A stretch of DNA of 64,000 nt from Tethya wilhelma (lineage: Eukaryota > Porifera > Demospongiae > Tethyida > Tethyidae): positions 12,706,729-12,770,728 of the forward strand of contig CAXIPT010000003.1 in NCBI GenBank assembly GCA_964030475.1. The letters run 5' to 3'. Numbering within the stretch: the first letter of the stretch is position 1; each line of letters begins with the position of its first letter. The notes under the pieces were generated by a model. It searched no databases. It was not told where the DNA came from and worked only from the letters and a program-made list of their open reading frames with translations. Position numbers and translations under genes: made by a program. Below, piece by piece: positions 11,701-20,414 of the stretch.

Positions 11701-11894
11701 TTGTCGATGATCAAGAAATGTTGTTCTTTAAATTGTGCGTCCAACCTTTTCAAATTTGACGCCATTTGTTCAGTGAGGTCAAGGGTCGTAGGTTCATGAA
11801 CCGTTGATTCGAGTGTTTTCAATCGTGTTATTAGCCTTGTGATAGAGGCCTTCGTGACGCCTCTTCGCTTTCTTAGATTTGATAGTTCAGCCAT
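8775..11894 (-). CDS. BEL/Pao gag, protease and RT polyprotein (frameshifted at end)
   Basis: 1039 codons from a Met at 11894. Residues about 1-200 are coiled-coil-rich gag; about 220-400 match the Pao gag domain DUF1759 (LDVPLFDGDILNWTTFWEQY); a CCHC knuckle CLNCLKPGHFAKQC lies near 467-481; an aspartic protease of the DUF1758 type with LLDSGSTTSF near 560; the RT follows with VRVVFDASAKS near 855 and YVDD near 976. An extra T near 8820 diverts the frame for the last codons. The start lies 121 nt inside the 5' LTR, with no competing upstream ATG in frame that I could see. Confidence 0.9.
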   Translation of the reverse strand: MAELSNLRKRRGVTKASITRLITRLKTLESTVHEPTTLDLTEQMASNLKRLDAQFKEQHFLIIDNINAADDDSLSKEQEALDTHDEELSTISLRIDQLIKKCTLASDSGSRKIVSRSIVDLDKRFSTMETAFSSLSGKPEEAHLYHHYQGLLQDFKGELGVIRQNMLSMGAEGTEELFASVTKLNTKFSDVSMKIMAFLYPHKKSVTADKPERSTTDTHGVKLPKLDVPLFDGDILNWTTFWEQYSVAIHDRPHLSNAEKLAYLRHSLKDGTAKSTIEGLSRSGDHYVEAVQCLKDRYNRPKLIHQAHVKRIVEIPPLKEGNGKELRRLHDTAQQHLRALKSIGHEPEGTFITSFLQLKLDETTLFEWQKLNQKSPDVSHYNDLLEFINLKAQASETLTMPQRRHTNKDEHASSRKHTSSRTMAFTATSSENCIVCKVERHPLFTCPEFRAMSHDKMLSTLRSKGLCLNCLKPGHFAKQCPSSNKCKKCQRSHHTLIHNDSRESQGTPAIVPSPPATMPARVEANHHNSHTSTGSTIPTTLLMTCQVKINAPDGSSIRARALLDSGSTTSFVSERIVQCLGLARHSKCLTITGIGGLTHNSPLQSVSTFEISSLYSPKSSYTLTAIVVPRVTNDLPLQPVQAGTLWSHLSNLALADPDYGKPGRIDLLLGADIYADVLLHGRRCGPAGTPTAFETQFGWVLTGRTSTSSNHISVASHHSSVTSNDDVLRMFWEIEESPTEDSNLSTEERMVVRHFKENHTRSETGRFIVPLPKNPSSKPLGESKSQAVRRFLSIERSLYSKGQFQPFSTVMNEYFDLGHAEPVPASDLNKPSKETFYRPMHAVYKERSTTTKVRVVFDASAKSSTGVSLNDILLVGPTVHSSLIDVLLRFRFHRIALTADVSKMYRAIELTHSDRDLHRFVWRNKPSEPLVEYRMTRVTFGVSASSYAANMAVKQNAIDHSTKFPQAAEAVNKSFYVDDCLTGADSIPEAIELQSQLQTLFSKGEFTLRKWNSSETEVLQNIPIESQRCPICSDTTSCR

Positions 11895-11992
11895 AATTTT
11901 GTCAATGGGTGACGGAGGTTCGATTCGAAGTTCGACAAGTTACGATTTGTACGAGAAATTCAAGAAAGAACGTTGCCGCGGATACCCTTGTA

Positions 11993-12009
11993 TCCGGCTC
12001 GAAGGACCA
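11993..12009 (-). promoter_or_regulatory. Primer binding site, tRNA-Tyr
   Basis: The plus strand reads TCCGGCTCGAAGGACCA, identical over 17 nt to the 3' end (T stem, acceptor stem, CCA) of animal tRNA-Tyr as I know it. On the minus strand this is the complement, starting TGG six bases inside the 5' LTR, as expected for minus-strand cDNA priming. Confidence 0.85.
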
Positions 12010-12015
12010 ATAAAA

Positions 12016-12408
12016 TGTTTGTGATTCTTTCTTGAATCAAAGCTAGACTCAATAATATTACACTGACCTAGCTAACGTGGTTGCAACCATTCAGCGCTGC
12101 AGCATATTTAACTGAAAGAAATGTTCTTAGACTCAAATTTACAATCACTGACACAAGATAGAGAGACAGACTGAAAAAACACTGGACGAAAAAACATGGC
12201 AAGACATTATATTACAGAGAGGGGGCCTCTGGGGCAACATAGACAACAAAGGTAAGGCTCAGTTGTAACAAAAGTATGGCCTACAAGGTGTCAAACCAAA
12301 CTATGCATTTAACAAACACAAAGGCAGCTAGTCTACAAAATCTCAAAGATTTCACTAAATTAGAACAGCAATGCAACATGAACCTAAACATAAACATAAA
12401 CATAAACA
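12016..12408 (-). repeat. 5' LTR of BEL/Pao copy 2
   Basis: 393 bp, same boundaries as the left LTR (TGTTTG ... AAACA), followed by the ACCAC duplication. Two substitutions relative to the left copy. It should hold the element promoter; I see no clear TATA box to point to. Confidence 0.95.
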
Positions 12409-12413
12409 ACCAC
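12409..12413. repeat. Target site duplication (ACCAC), right
   Basis: Second copy of the pentamer at 5933-5937, directly after the right LTR. Confidence 0.85.
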
Positions 12414-12980
12414 ATCAAGAAGGGTTCGCCAGCTTCAGACCTATCATATAAAGTTACCGTTACAGTTACCCTACTAGCATTGTGTAATGCAAGCCGAGCC
12501 TCTGACATTAAAGCATTGGACGTAAAGTTTAAGGCCTTTATTGATGGCGGAGTAAAATTCACAATCCCAGGTTTGACTAAAACCCGAAGGTCTGGACCTC
12601 CAAAAGAGATTTTCTTCACTGAATTCAGAGAGTGTAAACTACTCTGCCCAGTAACCACAGTGAGGGCATACCTGGAAAGAACTGACTCTCTGCGAGGAGA
12701 AAGTTCACAACTCATCATATCACTGAAGAAGCCTCATAGTCCAGTTACTTTAGCAACTATATCCAGATGGATCAAAGAAAGTCTTAAGGATGCTTGTGTC
12801 GATACAGACCAGTTCAAAGGACATTCTACTCGTTCAGCCTCCACTTCTACCGCCCATGATAAAGGAGTGTCAGTGGGAGACATAATGGCAACAGCTGGTT
12901 GGTCAAGAGACACTACATTTGAGCGTTTCTACCACAAGCCGATTCAAAACGACTTTATAGAGGCTGTTTTGAAGTCATAG
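12414..12980 (+). pseudogene. Tyrosine recombinase, catalytic part (continuation of 5561-5937)
   Basis: The catalytic domain of the DIRS-like recombinase. The conserved Arg lies in NASRASDI, the His-x-x-Arg box in GHSTRSAS, and the nucleophile Tyr in TFERFYHKP near 12930, after GWSRD. All four catalytic-type residues are present. The frame stays open from the insertion point to a stop at 12980. The ORF can be extended upstream into the LTR, but that part is LTR sequence, not recombinase. Confidence 0.9.
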
Positions 12981-13204
12981 TGTGCAAGGTAAAATACATC
13001 TTTAAACAATACATTGCAGCCTTGCGACGACGTGGAATTAATTCTGCAAGGATCCAAAGGATCTGATGTAGAATTGAAATTTCACTAGTGGCAAGGCAAA
13101 CATATAACAATCCCACCCTAAGCTGGTGGTTGAAGCCCTCCACTAACTCTCAATAATTTCTTACCTATTTTCTTACTAGGTATGAGTTGGTGAATTCAGG
13201 GTAT
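12981..13204 (+). other. 3' terminal region of the DIRS-like element
   Basis: Non-coding sequence after the recombinase stop. It contains at 13037-13110 one arm of a dispersed inverted repeat (partner at 14501-14573). DIRS elements end in inverted or split repeats, so this may be its right terminus, but the left terminus is missing for comparison. Confidence 0.45.
13037..13110 (+). repeat. Arm 1 of a 74-bp inverted repeat
   Basis: About 74 bp with the core GGATCCAAAGGATCTGATG is present in reverse complement at 14501-14573 with only a few differences. Between them lie a Y repeat and a MITE. Confidence 0.85.
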
Positions 13205-13469
13205 ACAAGTAAAAAAAACATTTGAAATGTAATGAGACACAGGAATGGCTAAATCGTAAAAAGAACGCAAACAAGATGGAATGGCTGTTGAGAGTGTGTG
13301 CAGAATTCTTCCTGTATGGGCTGCATTTAACAATCTCCTTACTGAGTCTCTTATTTTGCCCACAGGAAGAATTCCTTACACACTCAACAGCCATTCCATC
13401 TTGTTTGCGTTCTTTTTACGATTTAGCCATTCCTGTGTCTCATTACATTTCAAATGTTTTTTTACTTGT
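13205..13469. repeat. Fold-back hairpin of Y1
   Basis: The left arm from ACAAGTAAAA to CTTCCTGT pairs with the right arm from ACAGGAAG to TTTTACTTGT, leaving a loop of about 42 nt. Arms are nearly complementary; the left arm has a GA insertion in the segment GGCTGTTGAGAGTGTG. Confidence 0.9.
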
Positions 13470-14222
13470 TTGTTCTCATTTTTCCATAATTCTACAAATT
13501 AAATTTAAGTTGGTGTGTGTAGTTAGTAGTCTGGCAAGCCAGACTCACTGAGCCAGCGGTGGGCTGCTTAGCTGGTAAGTTGTGTAGCCTGCTTGATACT
13601 GAAGTGAAACACACATCTCAGTCATTTGAAGGCAGGAGTTGTATCATAAAATTTACTTGCTATTCTATATGTTATGATAATCAAAGTCCTGATTCATCTC
13701 TTAAGAAGAGCAACCAGGTATCACAAAATAGTTCCAGGCAACTTCAGTGCATTTATTTCCAAATAACGCACACTTTTGTGTGTAGAAAGGGTCGTCAATT
13801 CGAATGTTCTAGAAGCTAATGAATTATGCATGAGTGTAGAAATTAATGGCGGCCATACGGAGGAGGCGCTTTTCGCCTTGTATCTAGCTACTCACTGAGA
13901 GGCGCTAAAAACCGATGGCAAAAGCGACTGTACCGGAAGAAACCAAGTTCATTCGTTCAAGAATCAGCTTCTAAAAGTGAATAGTCTCTGAGAAAAGTGG
14001 AGCCAAGATAGAAAAAGAAGAAGAAGAAGAATAAGAAGATGGAGAAAATTGGAGGTTTGACATATTTGTGTTTGTTACTTTAGCGATGTTTTTAGGCCAT
14101 GTTTTTGAGCTCATTAGAAAGAGAAAGAGCTAAATAGTAGCTTTAGAAGCCTTTTAGTGCTAAGCGCTCAGTTTTTGTAGAGTTATTCGCTTGAATATTT
14201 GTATTGCGCTAATGGGCCATCC
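13205..14222 (+). repeat. Family Y repeat, copy Y1 (hairpin-ended)
   Basis: Family Y is a dispersed element of about 1.0 kb. It starts ACAAGTA plus an A run and opens with a hairpin (here 13205-13469, arms about 108 bp). Then come a body, a GAA-rich tract (14008-14038 here) and an end reading TGGGCCATCCGTGCCATTCC followed by a small palindrome near TACTGGGAAT. No coding potential is seen. Y1 is cut after GGGCCATCC by a small MITE. Other copies are at 16942, 20648, 22709, 28588, 46599, 51771 (reversed) and 53865. Confidence 0.85.
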
Positions 14223-14224
14223 AA

Positions 14225-14424
14225 CGGAAAATTTGGCGAGAATTAAATTAGGCGGATTGAGCAAACTTTGAATTTGGCGGATTTTAATTTGGCGGAGCGA
14301 GCCGATCACGTGCACAATATGTATAAGTATACGCACACGCACTAAATATTGGCGAATTTTAATTTGGCGCTATTAAGTCTCATCCGCCAATCCGCTAAAT
14401 TTAATACCCCGCCAAATTTTCCGG
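14225..14424. mobile_element. MITE with GGAAAATTTGGCG inverted ends
   Basis: About 200 bp bounded by GGAAAATTTGGCG and CGCCAAATTTTCC and rich in further GGCGGAT/ATCCGCC and AATTTGGCG repeats. It truncates Y1. No coding sequence. No clear target duplication is visible. Confidence 0.65.
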
Positions 14425-14500
14425 CTATAAGTTACAATTTAACAGTCACCACATGATCTTTAAGTATTGCTATGAATATAATTATTTGAGGCCAAATACA

Positions 14501-14573
14501 TTGTTATATGTTTGCCTTGCCACTAGTGGAATTCCAATTCTACATCAGATCCTTTGGATCCTTGCAGAATTAT
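14501..14573 (-). repeat. Arm 2 of the 74-bp inverted repeat
   Basis: Reverse complement of 13037-13110. It may be a fragment of the DIRS-like terminus or one terminal repeat of an element that contains Y1. Confidence 0.85.
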
Positions 14574-14639
14574 TAATTTTTTGTAAAAAGTGTACTTTTT
14601 GGTCTTAAAACTTTTCTAAGTCCATAGTCACTTAAAAAA

Positions 14640-15783
14640 TTTAAGTTGTTTATCTCTGCCGTGAGAAAACTTTATTTTTCACCAACAATGTTTTTTACAC
14701 CAAGAGAGAATGTTCCATTGATTGCAGGTGCGGATGGATGTGTTGTTGACTGCAGTGAGAGTGCGTGGACTGGTAAGCATCTTCGATCAGCAGGAGTAGG
14801 AGGAATAATGCTGACTCTGATCGAGTATCTACATGAAATTTAGTGTTTGTGTGTGTCAAAAATGTAGAAGAGGCGACTTGAAGTATGGCTGGTGGCATCT
14901 GTCGCCGTGAGTGTCCGGCCTAGCTGTTTCCCCAGTTGAAGGGTTCCTGGCACTTTTTAGCAGCTTCACCAAACTTTTCGTGGTACCAGCAGAGGGTGAT
15001 TTGTTCTTGAGGAGGTTGAGAGTCAGTTGTTTGGCATGCTGGGCTCTGGTGGCGACGGCTTCTGGAACTGCTGCAGCTGCATTGGGGTTGTTGGTGAGGA
15101 ATGCGACCTGCTCTGTGAGGCGTGTAACCTCGGCAAGTAGCTCCTGCATGTTGTGGTTGGGGGTCGATGGAGGTCGCAGCTACGGTAGGTGTTGCTACTT
15201 CCATGACCTTGTCTGCCATGTCAGCCAACTTAGTGACGACCATGCAGGCGAGGACCATCCTCACATTAGCAGGTAGGCGTTGTACAAAAAATTCTTAAAG
15301 GAAAGAGTTAGTGTCATCAGAAGTACATAGGTTGTTGCCGAGTAGTTGCTGCATGCGACGGAGTAATTGCGTTGGCTTTCTGTCACTGAGCTCTTCTCCA
15401 CTGATAAGCTGGTAGAGTTTTTTGTTGCTTTAAGGCTACTGTGCGTTTCACAAGCTCCGTCTTAAGGGTTGTGTAAGGAGTCTCAGTAGGAAGTTTTAGG
15501 AGCAGGTCCCGAACTCCGTAGCAAACTGTGGACTGAGGGAACTGACGACGTAGTCAAACATCGTCTTCTGTGCTGTGATGTCCCTTGTGGTGAATTGTGC
15601 CTTGACTTGAGCGAACCAGACTTGTGAATCTGCAGGCCAGAATGGTGGCAGATTGAGACTTACGGCTGTGAGGGTTTGGGAAGTTGCAGTTGGAGGTTGG
15701 TCGCAAACTCTATGAGAGTCTGCAGTTGGTGGGGGATCTGCTGTAGCTTAAGAGTCAGATATCGTCAGCGTCAGGGTCGCCAA
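14640..15783 (-). pseudogene. Gypsy element A: gag and protease remnant
   Basis: Reading right to left on the minus strand: [20 protein letters not shown] and [14 protein letters not shown] (gag capsid), LCWYHEKFGEAAKKC (zinc-knuckle-like CWYH..C motif of 412/mdg1- and Mag-like elements), then a protease region where the catalytic DTG reads DTRS. Many stops and frame changes break it. RT and later domains are absent; the copy ends near 14640. The order places its 5' LTR at 15784, to the right. Confidence 0.75.
15769..15783 (-). promoter_or_regulatory. Primer binding site of gypsy element A
   Basis: On the minus strand TGGCGACCCTGACGC lies one base inside the LTR end (…ATTACA). It resembles the tRNA-Arg primer site of 412/mdg1 elements, with differences; the exact tRNA cannot be assigned by eye. 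Confidence 0.5.
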
Positions 15784-15808
15784 TGTAATAGTTGAGGGGT
15801 GTACTACT

Positions 15809-16404
15809 TAGCCTCGTACCAGGCCACACCCTCTTTTAGTGTTACACACTAAGAATCGGGAGGGCCTGGTATATAACGGCACGTGAGGTCGAACAGTATC
15901 ATAGTTGTGACGTAGGCAAACCGAAAAACGTCACTTCCGTTTTGTGAAAAGAGAAATTATTGGCAAAATACAAGCTCTTGGAGCTCATCACGCTAGCAAG
16001 ACTACTTGAGGGAAGTTGCTAGCCATTGCCAGTACAGCTCAACGTGTTTTTTCGCCATAATTTTAAACTTTCCAAGTAAGTAAAAGGTAATTTTACCAGC
16101 TGCTGATCTAGCTAAGACTGTGTAAGTTTGTCAGACAACTTATGATAGACTCGAATATATCGTTCAGTGTTTAAAATCAGAGCATAGCTACTGTACGCTA
16201 TTGCCGTCTTCATTGCTGTCTTTGAACGCCTTGTAAATATCAGAGTTTGGTGGACTGTGCTTTCTGCCATTTTTACCGCTGCTTGCCAGGAATGCTAAAA
16301 TTTTCTATGCGCTTCTGACGTCATTCACGTGCCGTCATATACCAGGCCCTCCCGCTTTTCAACGTGTAACTTGAAGAGCTGGGAGGAGCCTGGGAACGAG
16401 GCTA
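15809..16404. mobile_element. 596-bp TIR element with 9-bp target duplication (MULE-like MITE)
   Basis: It begins TAGCCTCG and ends CGAGGCTA, with inverted arms of about 85 bp that share GGGAGGGCCTGGTATA and GGCACGTGA. The 9-mer TGTACTACT occurs directly on both sides (15800-15808 and 16405-16413). Nine-bp duplications suit Mutator-like elements; hAT and P elements make 8 bp. There is no coding sequence, so it would be non-autonomous. Confidence 0.8.
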
Positions 16405-16612
16405 TGTACTACTAACAAAGTTTAATAGGAATTGAATGCAATGTTCCAAGAGAGAAAATGGTAATGTGTAGTAGCTAGAAACTCGGGGTATTTGTACAAA
16501 AATCCATAAGCTACTAAAAAATAGTGTGGTGTACCTGAGAATATCCTAGACAGAAAGCATGAAGTGAAACAATGTGGTACAGTTGTTAAGTAGATAAGGT
16601 GAATGGTGAATA

Positions 16613-16833
16613 CCGTAAATCTTCTAAAAATTCGGCGCAAAAATATTAAATACGTTCGAGCTTTGCCGAATTTTTAGAGATTATATTCATCGCATGTGCC
16701 ACGTGCGCATGCTCAATTGCATATGTTAGTATATACACATGACGACCTTTGCCGAAAAATTAGAGGTAAATTCAATAAATCTGGTAAAGGGTGCCGAATA
16801 ATAAGAGGTGACGAATTTTTAGAAGATCTACGG
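16613..16833. mobile_element. 221-bp MITE with TA target duplication
   Basis: Termini CCGTAAATCTTCTAAAAATTCG and its inverse, with minor differences, are flanked by TA on both sides. Internal CGAATTTTTAGA motifs repeat. The TA duplication suggests mobilisation by a Tc1/mariner-type enzyme. Confidence 0.75.
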
Positions 16834-16941
16834 TAATAACCTAAAAGCATTAAAGTAAATGTATGATGGTAGTGATAGTAAAGATCATTACACAGGTGGA
16901 AAAGTGTGACCAGGAAATTACATGCAGATGATTACAAAACT

Positions 16942-17986
16942 AAGTAAAAAGTAAAAAAAGAACATTGGAAATCTGATGAGACACAGGAATGGCTAAATCA
17001 TAAAAAGAATGCACAGAAGATGAAATGGCTATAGAGTGTGTGCAGATGGGCTGCATTTAACAATCTCCCTATGGAGTCTCTTATTTACTGAGAGGAAGAA
17101 TTCCTTACACACTCTATAGCCATCCATCTTGTTTGCATTCTTTTTACAATTACTTAAGAAGAGCAACCAGGTATCAGACAGTATCACAGAATAGTTCCAG
17201 GGAACTTGCATTTAATGGGGGTGGCCTGGTGGCTTGTTCACCATTGACTCTGACTCCCAACCCATGGGTAGGTGGTTCGAGTCCCTCCAGTGACACAGGT
17301 ATTTGTTTCCCATTTTCTCTTTTGAGCTCTGCCTAGGAGCTTGCTCAGCTCTACCCCAAAAAATGAGGAGGTGAATTTCACCGCATCCTTCAGAGGGGAT
17401 GTAAAGCCGTCGATCCCGGGGGACCTGCATTCATTAGCTCTAGGCTATTTGCAGGCCCTCGTTAGCCACAATTGTGGAAAACCCGAAGGGGTCACTTAAA
17501 AAAAAAAAAAAAAAAAAAATTCCCACTTTTTTGTGTGGAAAGGGTCATCAATTTCGAATTTTCTAGAAGCTAATGAATTATGCATGAGTGTAGGAATTAA
17601 TGGCAGCCATATGGAGGAGGCGCTTTTTGCCTTGTATCTAGCTACTCAATGAGAGACGCTAAAAACCAATGGCAAAAGCGACTGACTCGGAAGAAACCAA
17701 GTTCGTTTGTTCAAGAATCAGCTTCTAAAAGTGAATAGTCTCTGAGAAAAGTTGAGCTAAGATAGAAAACGAAGAAGAATAAGAAGAGAATGGAGAGCAT
17801 TGGATGTTTGGCATGTTTGTGTTTGTTGCTTTAGCCATGTTTTTAGGCCATGTTTTTGAGCTCATTAGAAAGAGAAAGAGCTAAATAATAGCTTAAGAAG
17901 CCTTTTAGTGCCAAGCCCTCAGTTTTTGCAGAGTTATTCGCATGAATATTTGTATTACACTAATGGGTACTACTGTACTGGGAATA
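16942..17986 (+). repeat. Family Y repeat, copy Y2 with SINE insertion
   Basis: A diverged Y copy: hairpin 16942-17153 (arms share the variable segment GGCTATAGAGTGTG / CACACTCTATAGCC), a shortened body, a SINE at 17216-17519, then the rest of the body with a GAA-rich tract and the end TACTGTACTGGGAATA. Confidence 0.8.
17216..17519 (+). mobile_element. tRNA-derived SINE
   Basis: It starts with a pol III A-box-like TGGCCTGGTGG (17222-17232) and has a canonical B box GGTTCGAGTCC (17274-17284). An unrelated body of about 200 bp containing GGGGATGTAAAGCCGTCG follows, then a 22-nt A run (17498-17519). This is the structure of a tRNA-headed SINE mobilised by a LINE. It sits inside Y2. No other copy was seen in the window. 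Confidence 0.8.
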
Positions 17987-18029
17987 AGTGTAAACAAACA
18001 TGAATCGATGAATATGGTCACTACAAACT

Positions 18030-18535
18030 AATTCAAAAGCACCATCAAGGAAAGATGGATGGCCACTTTGCAGCTGACAAGCTCATTCAAAATTATTTGT
18101 GGGGATATCATGGAATTGCCCAAAATATACCAAGATTTCTTTAGTAAATGGCGGGTGGTATGATCTCATGAGGTAGTGTTGAGCTTGTGGATGCCCAAAA
18201 TTTCACGTATATCTATCATCAGATAAGAAAGCAAATTTGCTCCTTGGTCAAACAGTAATGCTTCAGGCACTTTGCAGAATGGTGCAACCTCCTCTGTGAA
18301 AAGTTTCACAAGGTGTTCACTTTTCTGATCTGGACCTCGATACACCATTGGCAGAGTGCAAAGGATGGTATGGTTGAAAGATTTAATTGCACCCTAAAAG
18401 CCTCTCTCCACAAACATGCAGTTAAGTTTGGGATACCTATTTACCTGGAATTCTCTATGCCTACAGAAACTCTCCACATGATTCCACAAGAGAAAAACCA
18501 TCATTTCTTCTCGTTGGATTTGATTGTCATTCATG
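18030..18535 (+). pseudogene. Gypsy element B: integrase remnant with an internal inversion
   Basis: Plus-strand fragments flank a minus-strand one. About 18030-18130 resembles the zinc-binding region (KMDGHFAADKLI). About 18140-18350 is readable only on the minus strand as integrase core (PDQKSEHLVKLFTEEVAPFC, LLFDQGANLLS). From 18352 the plus strand resumes with GMVERFNCTLKASLHKH. The domain order is intact, so the middle block was inverted in place. The catalytic Asp context is altered (FDQGA). It ends abruptly at the LTR. Confidence 0.7.
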
Positions 18536-18750
18536 TGTAACGCCCTGCAGCAAGAACTGACTAAATAACGAACTATGTTGTGATGAAGAGATGTATGATT
18601 TGTATGTAGGCACTTTTATGGCTTATACAACTGTGTATAAATAGTCTGTTTTTTGCAAACCAGTTGAGTTGGTCTTTTGTGAGTGTAGAATTATAAAACT
18701 GTCACACAAGCTGATATTCTTTTTCTGACGCCCAAGACCGAGGCGTTACA
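18536..18750 (+). repeat. Gypsy element B LTR (215 bp)
   Basis: Bounded by TGTAACGCC and GGCGTTACA, which are inverted. It contains TATAAATAG at about 18633, a good TATA box. It follows the integrase remnant and precedes a gag gene, so it acts as 3' LTR of the former or 5' LTR of the latter. One base later TGGCAACCCTGCC may be a primer binding site. Confidence 0.75.
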
Positions 18751-18848
18751 TTTGGCAACCCTGCCAAGATCCCTACTGCTGCCATAGGAGGCCTATCCAC
18801 TTGGTAGAGACAGAGTCACAGCTGAAACTTCGTGAACTGTGAGCCTGG

Positions 18849-20414
18849 TTGACACTGTGTGGGACCAACTCCACTGGACTGTACATGTCAAAGAGGGAAC
18901 TAAGAGCCCTGCTGGCTGACAATTTGGTGAGCAGCGTTGACGTGCATACTAGTTCAGTAAATCGAAGTGGACACCGTTGGCCACAACCGCTGAGGGGCAG
19001 TACCACGATGGGAGAGAAGGTAGCGACCACGGAGGAGCTTATGGAAGCTCTGGTGAAAGCTGAACAATGGTTGAGCCTTGCGAAAGCAGAGCTTACTAAA
19101 AAAGACGAGTTGAGGAGGTTGACAAGGAGACTTGGGGAGACTCTGGCTGAAGCTAAATCCTACAAGGCAGAAAGGGATAGGTGTGAGTCAGAAATAAGCA
19201 TGTTAAGACTAAGGTCAGAGCTTGATAAGCATCGTGCATTAGTGAGTGTGCGAGAGCAATTCTCAGCCCGAGTAGAGTTTATGCTGGCCCAGGCCCAAAG
19301 GGAGAATGAGAGAACTGATAGTTGGGTGGCAGAGCTTAAAGAACGTATGGAGAGAGAGCGACAAGAATACAGAGAGCGTATTCGTACCTTAGAGGTTGAG
19401 CTAGAGGGTCGAGCCATGGCCCGCAGTACTCCAGAGTCTAATGATACATACAGTTGTTTTAATGCAGAAATACAACCTGGATTGCAGCAACGGTCAACAG
19501 GCCAGGTAGATGAGGAACCCATCCACCTTGGGGAAAACCGGAACTCAGGTCCTGTAGGTGAGCTAGAAGCACAGACAGGCGGGCTAGGAGGAGGGACGTT
19601 GTCAGGCCCTTCAATAGAGACTGTGCAATGTAGGGCTTCACAAACACAAGACAACACAAGACTAGCTTCTGGAGTACAACCAACCATTGTTATATCTGAT
19701 CAGCAGGGAGGAGCCACAATTGTGAGAGGGCATACAATGGAAGCCCTATCAGGAAGGCCTCATGTGCAAGAGAGCAGAGCGGGTTATACCCCGACGCACA
19801 TGGTGCAAGGGTACCCCTTCCCGCAACCCGAAATTTATATCAAGAGACGTGACTCAGAGTCAGTGCCTGCCACAAATAGTGCAAGGCCATAATGTCTTGA
19901 CAAATCAAAGTCATATTGAAAGCTGCAGCAACGTAAATGCACATGTGCAAGAACAGGATGATAATGTACCAAGAGTACCTATCATTAATGCACCAACTTC
20001 ACTACCAACACTATTGCAACCCAATCCAAGTGAGCAAACAATGGTTCACGCTCCAGAAATGAATGACAGGGGCAATTAGAGGTTATTAGTTCAGTCTATG
20101 GCTTAATTACCCAGAGCCCAAATGCAGATGCTTGCAGCACAAGCTCGGGCTGCATTTGTACAGAATTTGCCAGCACTCACCCACGGGGGGAGGACACACA
20201 GTCTCAATTGTTTGACGAAGACTTTGACCATTGGATCAAGTCCTTCAAGGAGAGAGCCAAAGTGGCCAACTGGAATGAGGAACAGAAGCTGTGCCAGCTC
20301 AAAGCACACTTAAAGAAAACAGCATTGCAAATGTTCAGGCTGCTATCTGAGGATGAGCAGTCAACTTATGACAAAACAGTGCAAGCCCTGAGAAAGAGAT
20401 TCAAACCAATTGAC
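18849..20414 (+). pseudogene. Gypsy element B: gag
   Basis: A 347-codon frame (18849-19892) with a long charged coiled coil (about residues 45-190, many EREL/RERIRTLEVEL heptads) and a low-complexity tail. A frame change near 19880 leads into a capsid-like region at 20208-20411 (FDEDFDHWIKSFKERAKVANW, CQLKAHLKKTALQMF, ALRKRFKPID), the retrotransposon gag domain. A hairpin of the Y class interrupts it at 20415, and nothing of pol follows. Confidence 0.75.

Larger units (their letters stand above)
5938..12408 (-). mobile_element. BEL/Pao LTR retrotransposon copy 2, full length
   Basis: A 6471-bp element on the minus strand: two 393-bp LTRs with TG...CA ends, a tRNA-Tyr primer binding site, gag-protease-RT, RNase H and integrase, in BEL/Pao order. 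The ACCAC duplication flanks it. By my reading the LTRs differ at two positions of 393, which implies recent insertion. Compared with copy 1 it carries an extra T near 8820, a missing T near 8653 and a 20-nt deletion near 7865, so pol is broken into three frames. It interrupts the recombinase gene of the DIRS-like element. Confidence 0.95.
15784..16936 (-). repeat. Gypsy element A 5' LTR, split by two MITEs (right end tentative)
   Basis: The LTR end TGTAATAG lies at 15784. Leaving aside the MITEs at 15809-16404 and 16613-16833, about 330 bp remain up to ATTACA near 16936, which would pair with TGTAAT as a terminal inverted repeat. The right boundary is inferred, and an ATTACA about 15 bp upstream is an alternative. 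Confidence 0.45.

Noticed and set aside
12281..12718. A 145-codon minus-strand frame overlapping the LTR end and recombinase
   Set aside because: Antisense of the recombinase; no similarity and no regulatory context.
13205..13469. Y hairpins as microRNA genes
   Set aside because: Arms of about 108 bp with a 42-nt loop and many dispersed copies fit a repeat-derived hairpin better. Without small RNA data there is no support.
19160..19687. A 175-codon minus-strand frame
   Set aside because: Antisense of the gypsy gag coiled coil; Ser/Leu-rich composition is a by-product of the gag codons.
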